NCBI GenBank assembly: GCA_019638625.1
Contig: JAHBTK010000002.1
Span: 372,001 to 436,000 of the forward strand
Origin: Chitinophagaceae bacterium
Lineage (GTDB): Bacteria > Bacteroidota > Bacteroidia > Chitinophagales > Chitinophagaceae
DNA length: 64,000 nucleotides
Direction of reading: 5' to 3'
Part shown: positions 9,108-18,204 of the stretch, one piece after another
How positions within the stretch are numbered: the first letter of the stretch is position 1
Layout: the number at the start of each line of letters is the position of its first letter
Notes under the pieces: generated by a model
Databases searched by the model: none
Told to the model about the DNA's origin: nothing
Seen by the model: the letters and a program-made list of their open reading frames with translations, nothing else
Position numbers and translations under genes: made by a program

Positions 9108-10105
9108 GCGGGTTTGATTTTTCTCTTTTCCGAAATAAATAACTCACCGGCAAAACCCAGCAGTGCCAGCACCAGGAACCATTGAAAAAAGCTCCTGAAG
9201 TTGAGTGTGCTGGTATCCCGTATCGTTTTTTGTTCCATCCCCCGGAACTGTTCTGTTAGCTTAGTTACAACAGTTTCCACATCATTCAGGTGCTGGTAAC
9301 TCCCGTTCGAAGCATAAGCGATATCTATCAGCTCTTTTTCATTCAGCTTTGAAACAACGACGTTCCCGTGTAAGTCTCTTTTGCTTTCCCCGGTAGCGCT
9401 GTTAACGATCGTGCTGCCCGAAGTAGTGCCCACCCCAACGGTATTGATGACCACCCCGTTTTCAGCCAGTTTGCGGGCCATGTTGATGGCATTCTTATCA
9501 TGGTCCTCACCATCTGTTACCAACAAAATCGTTTTATACTTCTTTTCTTTGGTATTAAATCCACCGTTAGACAGTTGCAGCGCATCCGCTATCACTGTTC
9601 CCTGTATCTGAACAGCGGAAGGGCTGGCGTTATTTATATGGAGTTTCGCCGAGGCATAGTCTGCCGTGAGCGGCATTTGCATATAAGCTCTTCCGGCAAA
9701 TATCACCAGGCCCACCCGGTCGCCGGAAATCCTGTCGAGGAGCTTGTTCAAAAGCTGTTTGGACCTTTCCAGCCGGCTGGGTTTTACATCTTCAGACAAC
9801 ATGCTTCTGCTCACATCAAGCACTATCATCACATCAATGCCTTTCCGGTTGATGGTCTCTACCTCTGTTGCAGACTGGGGATTGGCTGCCGCTATTACCA
9901 GGCACGCAAAAGCTACCAGTATGACCAATACCCTCAACTGCTGTTTCACAGGAGAAAAATTTCCTATCAGCGCTTTTACCAGCTTCCCATCTCCTATTTT
10001 GGCTGCGGTTCTTTCTTTCCACTTTTTAAGCATCACGAAAAATACCGCCACCACGGGAAGCAGCAGCAACAGTAAAAGATATTCCGTATGTTGAAACCTG
10101 AACAT
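9104..10105 (-). CDS. batB: BatB-like von Willebrand factor A membrane protein
   Basis: 333 residues from ATG at 10105; an in-frame TTG two codons earlier is unlikely. Two N-terminal membrane helices (LLLLLLLPVVAVFFVML; LVILVAFACLVIAAAN) lead to a vWA domain with an intact MIDAS motif (VLDVSRSM, DxSxS) and its threonine and aspartate partners (PLTADYAS; LVTDGEDHD). A final membrane helix (WFLVLALLGFAGELFI) places the vWA domain against the membrane. The family belongs to the Bat/MoxR group, linked to stress tolerance and envelope protein assembly. It is coupled to batC. Confidence 0.88.
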   Translation of the reverse strand: MFRFQHTEYLLLLLLLPVVAVFFVMLKKWKERTAAKIGDGKLVKALIGNFSPVKQQLRVLVILVAFACLVIAAANPQSATEVETINRKGIDVMIVLDVSRSMLSEDVKPSRLERSKQLLNKLLDRISGDRVGLVIFAGRAYMQMPLTADYASAKLHINNASPSAVQIQGTVIADALQLSNGGFNTKEKKYKTILLVTDGEDHDKNAINMARKLAENGVVINTVGVGTTSGSTIVNSATGESKRDLHGNVVVSKLNEKELIDIAYASNGSYQHLNDVETVVTKLTEQFRGMEQKTIRDTSTLNFRSFFQWFLVLALLGFAGELFISEKRKIKPA

Positions 10106-10169
10106 TACCAATTCTTTAATGCCGCCAATATCAATTTATTGTGTACACCGGCAATCTGTCCGGCTGTCG

Positions 10170-10967
10170 TTACATTTTTCCGTCGAAAAAGCCATAATGA
10201 GCCAATATATCCTTTACAATTTTCACGCTCACTTCCGGGTTCTCATCCGGAGATTCTATATTCAGCACAAAAAAATAAGGATGCCTGTTTTCTTCTATCC
10301 AGCCCACTACCCAGCCAATATGCTTGTTTTCACTTTTGAGCCCCCACCCGGTTTTGTAGCTGAGCGAGTAGTTGGTATTATCTTCCCGGAGCATCAGGTT
10401 ACGCACTGTATGCTGCGCTCCTTTTGTAAAAGGCAGTTGATCAAAATACAACCGCTTTACCAGCCCCAACTGCTCATCCGGCGAAACCAGCAGGCTGTTG
10501 TCCAGCCAGAAAGTATCCACCCGTGATCCCATCGTCATATTACCATAATGCAGTGTATCCAGCCATTTCTGCAGCGTATCCCTGCCGATACGCCGGGCAA
10601 GTTCCTGGAAATGTGGTACCGCCGATATTTTAAACGCTTCCGCCAGGCTCATGTCCCGGTTCCAGTCTTCCGCATCCCTGGTAACCCCATCCCAGTTTAT
10701 CACCGTGCTGTCATTTAATGCTACACCGGTTTGCAGGGCCACCAGCGCCGTTACGATCTTAAACGTAGAGGCAGGAGACATCCTGGTAGTATCCCTCTCC
10801 AGGTTGTACAGTTTTATTTCACCGCGGCCGTTATCATATAAGGCAAACGAGCCGTTTACCCGGTACTTGTCAAAAAACTGTTTTAGCTCTTTCTCTTCCT
10901 TAATATTGTCTGAACAGGATTGAAAAACAAAAAGAATACCTACAAAAAAAATACTATATCGTTTCAT
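10170..10967 (-). CDS. class D (OXA-type) beta-lactamase-like lipoprotein
   Basis: 265 residues. The signal peptide ends in a lipobox (FVFQSC, Cys18), so the enzyme is probably lipid-anchored. All class D hallmarks are present in order: Ser67-Thr-Phe-Lys70 (PASTFK) with the nucleophile and the general-base lysine that is carboxylated in this class; SAV at 115-117; YGN at 141-143; FWLDNSL; and KTG at 205-207. The predicted reaction is hydrolysis of a beta-lactam amide; a low-activity or penicillin-sensor role is also possible. It sits 14 bp after kbl and 64 bp before batB on the same strand, with no mobile element beside it, so it looks like a resident chromosomal gene. Confidence 0.9.
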   Translation of the reverse strand: MKRYSIFFVGILFVFQSCSDNIKEEKELKQFFDKYRVNGSFALYDNGRGEIKLYNLERDTTRMSPASTFKIVTALVALQTGVALNDSTVINWDGVTRDAEDWNRDMSLAEAFKISAVPHFQELARRIGRDTLQKWLDTLHYGNMTMGSRVDTFWLDNSLLVSPDEQLGLVKRLYFDQLPFTKGAQHTVRNLMLREDNTNYSLSYKTGWGLKSENKHIGWVVGWIEENRHPYFFVLNIESPDENPEVSVKIVKDILAHYGFFDGKM

Positions 10968-10981
10968 CAGTTAATAAAATA

Positions 10982-12187
10982 TTATTTAGAAATAACGCCC
11001 AGCGACCTTCCTACTTTTTCGAAAGCAGCGATCGCCTTATCAAGGTGATGTTGTTCATGGGCGGCGCTTAATTGCACCCGGATACGCGCCTGCCCTTTGG
11101 GTACCACCGGGAAGAAGAACCCGATCACATATATTCCTTCTTCAAGCAGTTGAGCAGCCATTTTTTGGGCCAGCGCCGCGTCATACAACATAATGGGAAC
11201 AATAGGATGATCTCCCGGCTTTATATCAAATCCTTTTTCTGTCATTTTTTCCCGGAAATATTTCGTATTCCATTCCAGTTTGTCACGCAGCGAAGTGGTT
11301 TCGCTCAGCATGTCCAATACGGCGATAGAAGCGCCTACAATACCCGGCGCCACCGTATTGGAAAACAAATAGGGTCTGGACCGCTGGCGCAGCATGTCAA
11401 TCACCTCTTTTCTGCCACTGGTAAATCCACCCGAAGCGCCGCCCAATGCCTTACCCAGCGTGCCGGTAATGATATCAATTTTGCCCATCACTCCCCTGTA
11501 CTCATGAGTGCCGCGCCCCGTTTTACCAATAAAACCGCTGGAGTGGCATTCATCAATCATCACCGCGGCATCGTAGATATCAGCCAGTTCGCATATCCTG
11601 TCCAGTTGCGCAATAGTACCATCCATACTGAAAGACCCGTCCGTAACGATGATCCTGCTGCGGGCGCCCTGCGCCTCTTTCAGCTTCGCCTCCAGGTCCT
11701 GCATATTGTTATGTTCATAACGGAAACGCTGCGCCTTGCATAGCCTCACGCCATCAATTATTGACGCGTGATTGAGTGCATCGGATATGATAGCGTCCTT
11801 ATCGCCAAACAACGGTTCAAAAACGCCTCCGTTGGCATCGAAAGCCGCCGCATATAATATGGTATCCTCCGTACCGAGAAAGTCCGCTATCTTTTTTTCC
11901 AGTTCCTTGTGTATATCCTGGGTGCCGCAGATAAACCTTACACTGCTCAATCCATATCCGCGGGTGTCCAGGTATTTCCGGGCGGCTTCCATCACTTTGG
12001 GGTGCGAAGACAAGCCAAGATAATTGTTCGCGCAAAAATTGATCACCGGTTGCGACGCTTTACCGGGTACTTGTACTTCTATATCGGCGCCCTGCGGACT
12101 TATTATGATCCGCTCCTGCTTATATAGTCCGTTATTTTTTATTTCCTCCAGTTCCTGCCTGATCCGTGTTACCAGTTTTTCATTCAT
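10982..12187 (-). CDS. kbl: glycine C-acetyltransferase (2-amino-3-ketobutyrate CoA ligase)
   Basis: 401 residues, full length for Kbl. It is a PLP-dependent alpha-oxoamine synthase that splits 2-amino-3-oxobutyrate with CoA into glycine and acetyl-CoA, the second step of threonine breakdown. Motifs seen: [14 protein letters not shown] near the N-terminus, the cofactor region [17 protein letters not shown], and the Schiff-base lysine in [15 protein letters not shown]. The C-terminal [19 protein letters not shown] is typical. No threonine dehydrogenase gene is adjacent. It is the first gene of the minus-strand run kbl, beta-lactamase, batB, batC. Confidence 0.94.
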   Translation of the reverse strand: MNEKLVTRIRQELEEIKNNGLYKQERIIISPQGADIEVQVPGKASQPVINFCANNYLGLSSHPKVMEAARKYLDTRGYGLSSVRFICGTQDIHKELEKKIADFLGTEDTILYAAAFDANGGVFEPLFGDKDAIISDALNHASIIDGVRLCKAQRFRYEHNNMQDLEAKLKEAQGARSRIIVTDGSFSMDGTIAQLDRICELADIYDAAVMIDECHSSGFIGKTGRGTHEYRGVMGKIDIITGTLGKALGGASGGFTSGRKEVIDMLRQRSRPYLFSNTVAPGIVGASIAVLDMLSETTSLRDKLEWNTKYFREKMTEKGFDIKPGDHPIVPIMLYDAALAQKMAAQLLEEGIYVIGFFFPVVPKGQARIRVQLSAAHEQHHLDKAIAAFEKVGRSLGVISK

Positions 12188-12431
12188 CCGTAAATAATTT
12201 TGTCAGTTAACAATTACCGGAACCGCCGTAAGTTCCTGCAGGCCATTCATCGGGCGAATACAATATATAATATCTTTTTTCAGGATATACCCTTGTTTCA
12301 AATGCTTATTCAGCGCAAACCTACGTGCTTTTTAAAGAAATATAAAATCGGGCATAACCGTAACAGTCTCCCTGTGAATATAGTTTTGCTTTTGATCATA
12401 ATATGTGATTTTTGCAGTTCCGAAAATAATT

Positions 12432-13658
12432 ATGCACCCAAAGGAACTTTCAATCAACGCTTTTTTTTACGAACTGCCCGAGGACAGGATCGCAAAATTC
12501 CCCCTGGCGGAAAGGGACGGCTCCAGGCTGCTTGTATATAAAAAGGGGCGCCCGCTTCACCATGATACCTATCGGAATATAGCCGGCTATGTTCCGGATA
12601 ATACCCTGCTGTTGTTTAACAACACCAGGGTAATAGCGGCAAGAATATTGTTTACCAAACCTACAGGGGGGCAGATTGAGATTTTCTGCCTGGAGCCGCA
12701 CAGCAGTTACCCGGATGTAACAAGCGCCATGCTGCAAAAAAATACGGTAAAATGGAATTGCCTGGTGGGAGGCGCCGGCAAATGGAAACATGGAACCATT
12801 CTTGAAAAAGAAGTTACGGGTAATGATACCCGCTTCATGTTAAAAGCCGCGATTTTCGAACGGTCTGAAAATGCCTTTGGAATAACCTTCAGTTGGGATG
12901 CCGACATCAGCTTTTCGGAAGTGCTGTCTGCCGCCGGGCTTATTCCGCTGCCTCCCTATATCAAAAGAAAAGCGGAAGAAAGTGACGCCGAGCGGTACCA
13001 GACCATTTATGCCGCCTGGGACGGCTCTGTTGCCGCACCTACCGCCGGACTTCACTTCACGGAAGATGTTTTCAGGTCCCTGGCCGGCAAAGGAGTTTCT
13101 ACGGGATTTCTTACGCTGCATGTAGGGGCAGGTACTTTTAAACCTGTAAAGTCTGAACGGATGAGCGGGCACAGCATGCACACCGAACATATCGAAATAA
13201 CCTTACCCCTGCTGGAACAAATGATGTCGCATGAAGGCGACTTCTTCTGTGTGGGCACTACCTCGCTTCGCACAGTGGAAAGCCTGTATTGGATGGGCGC
13301 TAAAATAATCGGCCACCCGGCCATAACACCGGAAGAGCTGGCCATTTCGCAATGGGAAGTGTATGATAATGTTTTCCCGGAGATCACCGCCCGGGAAGCA
13401 TTGAATGCGCTGGCAACATGGATGAAAAAACAACAGCTCAATGTATTGCTCAGCCAGACCCAGATCCTGATCGCGCCGGGATATACACTACGGGTCGCAA
13501 AGGGACTGATCACCAATTTTCACCAGCCTGGTTCCACCCTGCTTTTACTGGTGGCCGCGCTTACAGGCGACCACTGGAAGTCAATATATGACTACGCTCT
13601 GAATAATGATTTCCGCTTTTTAAGCTACGGAGACGGCTGCATTTTGTTTGCGGACTAA
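12432..13658 (+). CDS. queA: S-adenosylmethionine:tRNA ribosyltransferase-isomerase
   Basis: 408 residues from ATG at 12432 (MHPKELSINAFFYELPEDRIA); a GTG nine codons upstream is in frame but precedes the conserved start. QueA transfers the ribosyl moiety of SAM to 7-aminomethyl-7-deazaguanine in tRNA, making epoxyqueuosine. Conserved blocks: LLLFNNTRVIAARI, GSVAAPTAGLHFTEDVF, LHVGAGTFKPV, VGTTSLRTVESL and ITNFHQPGSTLLLLVAA. The 3' end overlaps the 3' end of the histidine kinase gene on the other strand by 39 bp. Confidence 0.95.
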   Translation: MHPKELSINAFFYELPEDRIAKFPLAERDGSRLLVYKKGRPLHHDTYRNIAGYVPDNTLLLFNNTRVIAARILFTKPTGGQIEIFCLEPHSSYPDVTSAMLQKNTVKWNCLVGGAGKWKHGTILEKEVTGNDTRFMLKAAIFERSENAFGITFSWDADISFSEVLSAAGLIPLPPYIKRKAEESDAERYQTIYAAWDGSVAAPTAGLHFTEDVFRSLAGKGVSTGFLTLHVGAGTFKPVKSERMSGHSMHTEHIEITLPLLEQMMSHEGDFFCVGTTSLRTVESLYWMGAKIIGHPAITPEELAISQWEVYDNVFPEITAREALNALATWMKKQQLNVLLSQTQILIAPGYTLRVAKGLITNFHQPGSTLLLLVAALTGDHWKSIYDYALNNDFRFLSYGDGCILFAD

Positions 13659-14975
13659 TGGAAAATCAATGATGAACACAGAGCCTTTTCCTAAAGTGCT
13701 TTCTGCTTTGATTTTTCCTTTTTGCGCTTCCACCATAGTTTTCACATAGCTGAGCCCCAATCCGAAGCCCTTCACATTGTGAATATTGCCGGTATGTGCA
13801 CGATAGAATTTCTCAAACACCCTGCTCAGGGTTTCTTTTGACATCCCGATACCGTCGTCCTCAATCCTGATACGGATATTATTGCCGGCATTCTGCGTGG
13901 AAACGCTAAGGTGCAGCCCCTCTTCCCTGGAGTATTTTACGGCGTTGTCTATCAGGTTGCTGATAAGGTTGGTAAAATGTACTTCATCTGCCCTGATTAT
14001 GTCTTTTTTGGCGTTCAGGGAAAGGGCGATCGTTCCGTTTTTAGCATCGAGCTGCAACTTGAAGTTTTCAACAACATTGTCAATCACTTCGTTTACCCCC
14101 AGGGGTTGCAGGTTTAGCTGCACTTCCTCTTTATCCAGCAAAGCCGCCTGCAAAATGGTTTCTACCTGTTTGTTCATCCTCTTGTTCTCATCCTTGATGA
14201 TGCCGCGGAAGTATTGCATCTTATCCTTGCTCTCCAGTACCTTTTCATTGTTCAACGCGTCTACCGCCAGTGATATGGTTGCCAGCGGCGTTTTGAACTC
14301 ATGCGTCATATTATTGATGAAATCACTCTTTATTTCACTCAGCTTTTTCTGCATCAGCATCGTACGCACGGTTACAAAAAAAGCGGTGCATATTACCAGT
14401 GTAAACAGCACGGAGCCGCCTATCATCCATCCCAGCGACGGCATCAGGATGGACCTTACGTTAGGAACAATTACCCATAACTCTTCTTCCGCCACCAGCC
14501 CGCTGGCGATACTTCCACCGGGTGTGGAAAGGGGAACAACATATGCTTTATTACGGGCAGTATCCGCAATCAGTTTGCTGAAATTCAGCGTTTGCATTTC
14601 ATAGTTGTTGTCCATCACCCTGTTGATGACGGCAAACTCAAAGTCCTTATTCTTAAACCCGTATTTCTGAAAGGATTTTTTCAGCATTTCATAAACCTGC
14701 GCGGGGGTAAAGCGCTGGTCTACCGTTGGCCGCAGGTTTTGCAGGAACTGATCGGCCGGCCAACCGGGCAATAATTTGGGGGAACCAAAAACGGAAAACT
14801 TCTCTTTCTGGCTGGCAAGGTCCCTGCCTACTTCTACCACGGCCAGTTGGATATATTGCTCCAACTCCTCATTCTTGAGTTTCAGGGCATTTCTTATGGA
14901 CATTATCTGCACTACGATAATGCCTATCAGCGAAATGGAAATCAATAAAATGATCAGTATGTAGATTTTCTTCAT
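13620..14975 (-). CDS. two-component sensor histidine kinase
   Basis: 451 residues. The first membrane helix (about 4-26) and the second (about 176-200, MIGGSVLFTLVICTAFFVTV) enclose a periplasmic sensor of about 150 residues with no recognised domain. Then come the HisKA H-box (NNMTHEFKTPLATISLA, phospho-accepting His) and a HATPase domain with N-box (ISNLIDNAVKYS), G1 (EDDGIGMS) and G2 (GFGLGLSYV). No response regulator gene is next to it, so the partner is unknown. The last 13 codons lie antisense to the end of queA. Confidence 0.93.
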   Translation of the reverse strand: MKKIYILIILLISISLIGIIVVQIMSIRNALKLKNEELEQYIQLAVVEVGRDLASQKEKFSVFGSPKLLPGWPADQFLQNLRPTVDQRFTPAQVYEMLKKSFQKYGFKNKDFEFAVINRVMDNNYEMQTLNFSKLIADTARNKAYVVPLSTPGGSIASGLVAEEELWVIVPNVRSILMPSLGWMIGGSVLFTLVICTAFFVTVRTMLMQKKLSEIKSDFINNMTHEFKTPLATISLAVDALNNEKVLESKDKMQYFRGIIKDENKRMNKQVETILQAALLDKEEVQLNLQPLGVNEVIDNVVENFKLQLDAKNGTIALSLNAKKDIIRADEVHFTNLISNLIDNAVKYSREEGLHLSVSTQNAGNNIRIRIEDDGIGMSKETLSRVFEKFYRAHTGNIHNVKGFGLGLSYVKTMVEAQKGKIKAESTLGKGSVFIIDFPLVRKQNAAVSVA

Positions 14976-15139
14976 CCGCCTGTAAAATTAATTTTATATT
15001 AACGATACCACCCCGGTCAAAGGGCATTTAACGAAGTTTTAAATAGATTATTCCGGGAGGATAGGGTTTCCGGCAACAATTATACAAAATTCACAGATAT
15101 TATATTGTGCATCAGATTATTCTACTTTATCTTAGAAGT

Positions 15140-15691
15140 ATGGGCAAAATAACATCCGGCACATTACTGATAGCAGAGCCTTTTTTAAAGGATCCAAACT
15201 TTATGAGAAGCGTGGTGCTGCTGTGCGAACACAATGAAGAAGGCAGTTTCGGGCTGTTGCTTAACAAAAAGTTCACCCACACACTGGGAGAACTCATTCC
15301 GGACCTCGAGGGCTCCGATATCCCGGTCTTCGTGGGAGGTCCGGTTCAGGCAGATACACTTCATTTTTTACATTCCTACCCGGATGAAATACCCGGCAGC
15401 GTGGAAGTTATAGATAATATATACTGGGGCGGCGATTTTGAAATAGTAAAGGATTACCTGAAAAAAGGAACGCTCAACCCCCTGGGCTTCCGCTTTTTTA
15501 TCGGGTATTCCGGGTGGGGAAGCAGCCAGTTGGACAACGAGCTTCAAAGCAAGAGCTGGATCACCACACCTGCGAAAAAGAATATAGTCTTTCATAAAAC
15601 ACCGGATAACATCTGGAAGGATGCTCTCGCATTACTGGGAGACGATTATTCCATCATGACGAATTTTCCGATAGACCCGCAATTGAATTAA
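15140..15691 (+). CDS. YqgE/AlgH family protein
   Basis: 183 residues from ATG at 15140, which puts the family's opening (GTLLIAEPFLKDPNFMRSVVLLCEHN) at the N-terminus; an in-frame GTG at 15107 is less likely. Other family blocks: GSFGLLLNKK, PVFVGGPVQADTLHFLH, FRFFIGYSGWGSSQLDNEL and SWITTP. This is a widespread cytosolic family of unknown molecular function, linked to alginate regulation in Pseudomonas, although that role is not general. Confidence 0.93.
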   Translation: MGKITSGTLLIAEPFLKDPNFMRSVVLLCEHNEEGSFGLLLNKKFTHTLGELIPDLEGSDIPVFVGGPVQADTLHFLHSYPDEIPGSVEVIDNIYWGGDFEIVKDYLKKGTLNPLGFRFFIGYSGWGSSQLDNELQSKSWITTPAKKNIVFHKTPDNIWKDALALLGDDYSIMTNFPIDPQLN

Positions 15692-15706
15692 CCTCGTTGA
15701 TGATTA

Positions 15707-17158
15707 TCAGGCGTTTACCCAGTTTTTAGCCTCCTGCTCCAGGTGGTGCAGCACTACTTTTACACCGAATTTTTCTTTCAGGTGCGCTGCCAGGCTGTCG
15801 GCGGCAAATACGCTGCGGTGCTGTCCGCCGGTGCAGCCGAAATTTACCGAAAGGCTTTCAAAGCCCCGTTTAATGTAGTCTGCCACCGATATATCTACCA
15901 TCCCCTGCACGTATTGCAGAAACGAAGGCATTTCTGTTTTATGTAGTAAAAATTCCTGCACATCCTTATCCCTGCCGGTAAGTTTTTTATATTGTTCTAT
16001 CCGGCCGGGGTTCAGTATGCCGCGGCAGTCAAAAACAAAACCACCTCCGTTACCGCTTTCATCTTCGGGTACTCCTTTGCGATAGGAGAAGCTGTTGACA
16101 TGCACGATAAGCGGTGTATCAGGCGCCGCCTTCACCGTTTCGTAGCGGGCAATTACCGAATCGTCCACTATCTGCCATAAAGCCCGTTGCAATTCAGGCA
16201 GCCGTATAGGGATTTTTTTGTTTTCGAGGAACCAGCGCAGTTGCCGCAGCGCAAACGGAATGCTGGCTATAAAATGGGGCTTGCGTTCAAACAACCCCCT
16301 GAAGCCGTATGCCCCAAGGGTTTGCAACATCCTTATCAGCACAAACCCGTCATAGCTGTCGAGAAAATCTTTTTTGTTCAGCCGGTTATCCAATAACCCG
16401 TTCACCGCGTCGAAATAATAATTCGCCAGGTCATCCTTCCACTCATGCGGAAGCGCCGCCCGGGCCTGCCACAGCATGGAGGCTACATCATATTGCAGCG
16501 CCCCCTGCATACCGCCCTGGAAGTCTATAAAGTAAACCTCCCCATCTTTTACCATCACATTACGGCTCTGGCAGTCGCGGTGCATAAAATACCGGGCTTC
16601 CTCCTGCATCAGGTAACTGCTGAGCAGTTCAAAATCATTCAGCAGCAGGTTTTTGTCGTAAGGCAGGTCCAACGCCCGGATAAAATAGTAAAGAAAATAC
16701 AGCAGGTCGGAGTAGATGGCCTGCTTATCGAAGGATTTGGTAGCAATGCAATTATTGTAATCAAGCCCCTCACCACCTTTCACCTGCAGCAATGCCAGAT
16801 GATCAAATGTTTTGCGAAATAAGTTTTTTACGCTTTCAGAATATCCTTCTGCCTTGATAATGTCGAACAGCGAAACATCTCCAAAATCGGTCTGCAGGTA
16901 CATGGTCTTTTTTCTATCCACCTGCAGAATATCGGGCACCTGCAGCCGTTTTTTGGTGAAATGCCGCGCAAACTCAATAAAAGCATTATTCTCTACAATA
17001 TTATTGGGATTGTACGTGGCTATATAGGATGCTCCCGGAGTATTCACCCGGAAATACTGCCGGTTGCTGCCCGCCTGCCGGAGCGTTACAATCTCCGCCG
17101 TTTTACCGCCCGACCAGTCCTCAAAAAAATCACTTATGGTTTGTATCACATCTGCCAT
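15707..17158 (-). CDS. aminoglycoside-phosphotransferase-like kinase fused to a RapZ C-terminal domain
   Basis: 483 residues in two parts. Residues 1-340 are an APH-type small-molecule kinase close to the AmgK/COG3178 group that phosphorylates amino sugars: glycine loop AGSNRQYFRV, catalytic loop HRDCQSRN (193-200), and the metal-binding site IDFQGG (211-216). Residues 350-483 match the C-terminal half of RapZ, from HVNSFSYRKGVP through FDCRGILNP and LTGRDKDVQEF to GCTGGQHRSV (441-450). In E. coli that domain binds glucosamine-6-phosphate and small RNA. RapZ's N-terminal P-loop ATPase domain is absent. A coupled amino-sugar kinase and sensor is an inference. 60 bp downstream of miaA on the same strand. 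Confidence 0.88.
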   Translation of the reverse strand: MADVIQTISDFFEDWSGGKTAEIVTLRQAGSNRQYFRVNTPGASYIATYNPNNIVENNAFIEFARHFTKKRLQVPDILQVDRKKTMYLQTDFGDVSLFDIIKAEGYSESVKNLFRKTFDHLALLQVKGGEGLDYNNCIATKSFDKQAIYSDLLYFLYYFIRALDLPYDKNLLLNDFELLSSYLMQEEARYFMHRDCQSRNVMVKDGEVYFIDFQGGMQGALQYDVASMLWQARAALPHEWKDDLANYYFDAVNGLLDNRLNKKDFLDSYDGFVLIRMLQTLGAYGFRGLFERKPHFIASIPFALRQLRWFLENKKIPIRLPELQRALWQIVDDSVIARYETVKAAPDTPLIVHVNSFSYRKGVPEDESGNGGGFVFDCRGILNPGRIEQYKKLTGRDKDVQEFLLHKTEMPSFLQYVQGMVDISVADYIKRGFESLSVNFGCTGGQHRSVFAADSLAAHLKEKFGVKVVLHHLEQEAKNWVNA

Positions 17159-17217
17159 CAGAAAGAGTTAAAATGCCTGCAAATATTCGCAAATAAAAGT
17201 ACTAAACGATAAAATAA

Positions 17218-18123
17218 CTATTTATTGTGGCGAATGCAGCCTGTTATACTTTCTAGATCCCCCGGGTGAAACCAATGGATATCTTCATCCCTGTTGAACC
17301 AGGTAAGCTGCCTTTTGGCATAATGCCGGGTGTTCTTCCGGATATCCTCCACTGCTTTTTCGAGGGTTATTTTTCCATCCAGGAATTCATATAGTTCAGA
17401 ATAACCCACCGTTTGCAGTGCATTCAGATGCCGGTATGCCCCGAGGGATTTTACCTCGTCCAGCAGCCCCATATCCATCATACTGCCTACCCTCCTGTTG
17501 ATATTGTCATACACCTGTTCCCTGCTCAGTTCCACACCTATTTTTATGATCTTAAAAGAGCGATCCACAGGTCTTTCCGATTGAAGCTCTACAATGGATC
17601 TTCCGGCCGACATTTTTACCTCCAGCGCCCGCAACATGCGCTGGGGGTTCAGGATTTCTCCCTGGCTATAGTAAAGGGGATCGTGCTGCTGTACCATCTG
17701 TTGCAACCAGTCGATACCAAACGCTTCATACTGCTTCCTTATATCAGCGCGAATAGATTCGTTTATCTCCGGCATCCTATCCAGCCCTTCACAAAAAGCT
17801 TTTATATACAACCCCGTTCCGCCCACCATCACGGCCATATCCTGTTTCTGAAATATATTATTGACCGCTTCAAGGGCATATCCTTCGAAAGTTCCCGCAT
17901 TTACCTCCTGCTGTATGGAATGCGAGTTGATAAAATAATGTCTGATCCTGTTAAGCTCGGCCGTAGACGGCTTGGCTACTCCTATATTCAGTTCCCTGTA
18001 ACATTGCCTGGAATCCGCCGAAATGATCTCCGTTCCGTAATGCTCCGCTAAACGCAATGACAACGCGGTCTTTCCCGAAGCAGTCGGGCCAACAATTATA
18101 ACACAGGTCTTATTATCAAACAT
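17218..18123 (-). CDS. miaA: tRNA dimethylallyltransferase
   Basis: 301 residues. MiaA adds a dimethylallyl group to N6 of adenosine 37 in tRNAs that read UNN codons. Visible motifs: P-loop IIVGPTASGKTALSLRLA, catalytic aspartate region ISADSRQCYRELNIGVAKPS, VGGTGLYIKAFCEG, and the C-terminal ALQTVGYSELYEFLDGKI with RKNTRHYAKRQLTWFNRD. ATG start at 18123. It probably shares a transcript with the kinase/RapZ-C gene 59 bp downstream. Confidence 0.96.
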   Translation of the reverse strand: MFDNKTCVIIVGPTASGKTALSLRLAEHYGTEIISADSRQCYRELNIGVAKPSTAELNRIRHYFINSHSIQQEVNAGTFEGYALEAVNNIFQKQDMAVMVGGTGLYIKAFCEGLDRMPEINESIRADIRKQYEAFGIDWLQQMVQQHDPLYYSQGEILNPQRMLRALEVKMSAGRSIVELQSERPVDRSFKIIKIGVELSREQVYDNINRRVGSMMDMGLLDEVKSLGAYRHLNALQTVGYSELYEFLDGKITLEKAVEDIRKNTRHYAKRQLTWFNRDEDIHWFHPGDLESITGCIRHNK

Positions 18124-18204
18124 GTAATACTGATCTTACCGGCCGCAAAACTAAAGATAATATCAGTGCCGCCCTATCAGAGATACCGGGAGCTTTGGGC
18201 AACT

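Noticed and set aside
13882..14604. Plus-strand frame of 240 codons antisense to the histidine kinase
   Set aside because: Shadow frame; serine- and leucine-rich with no coherent domain.
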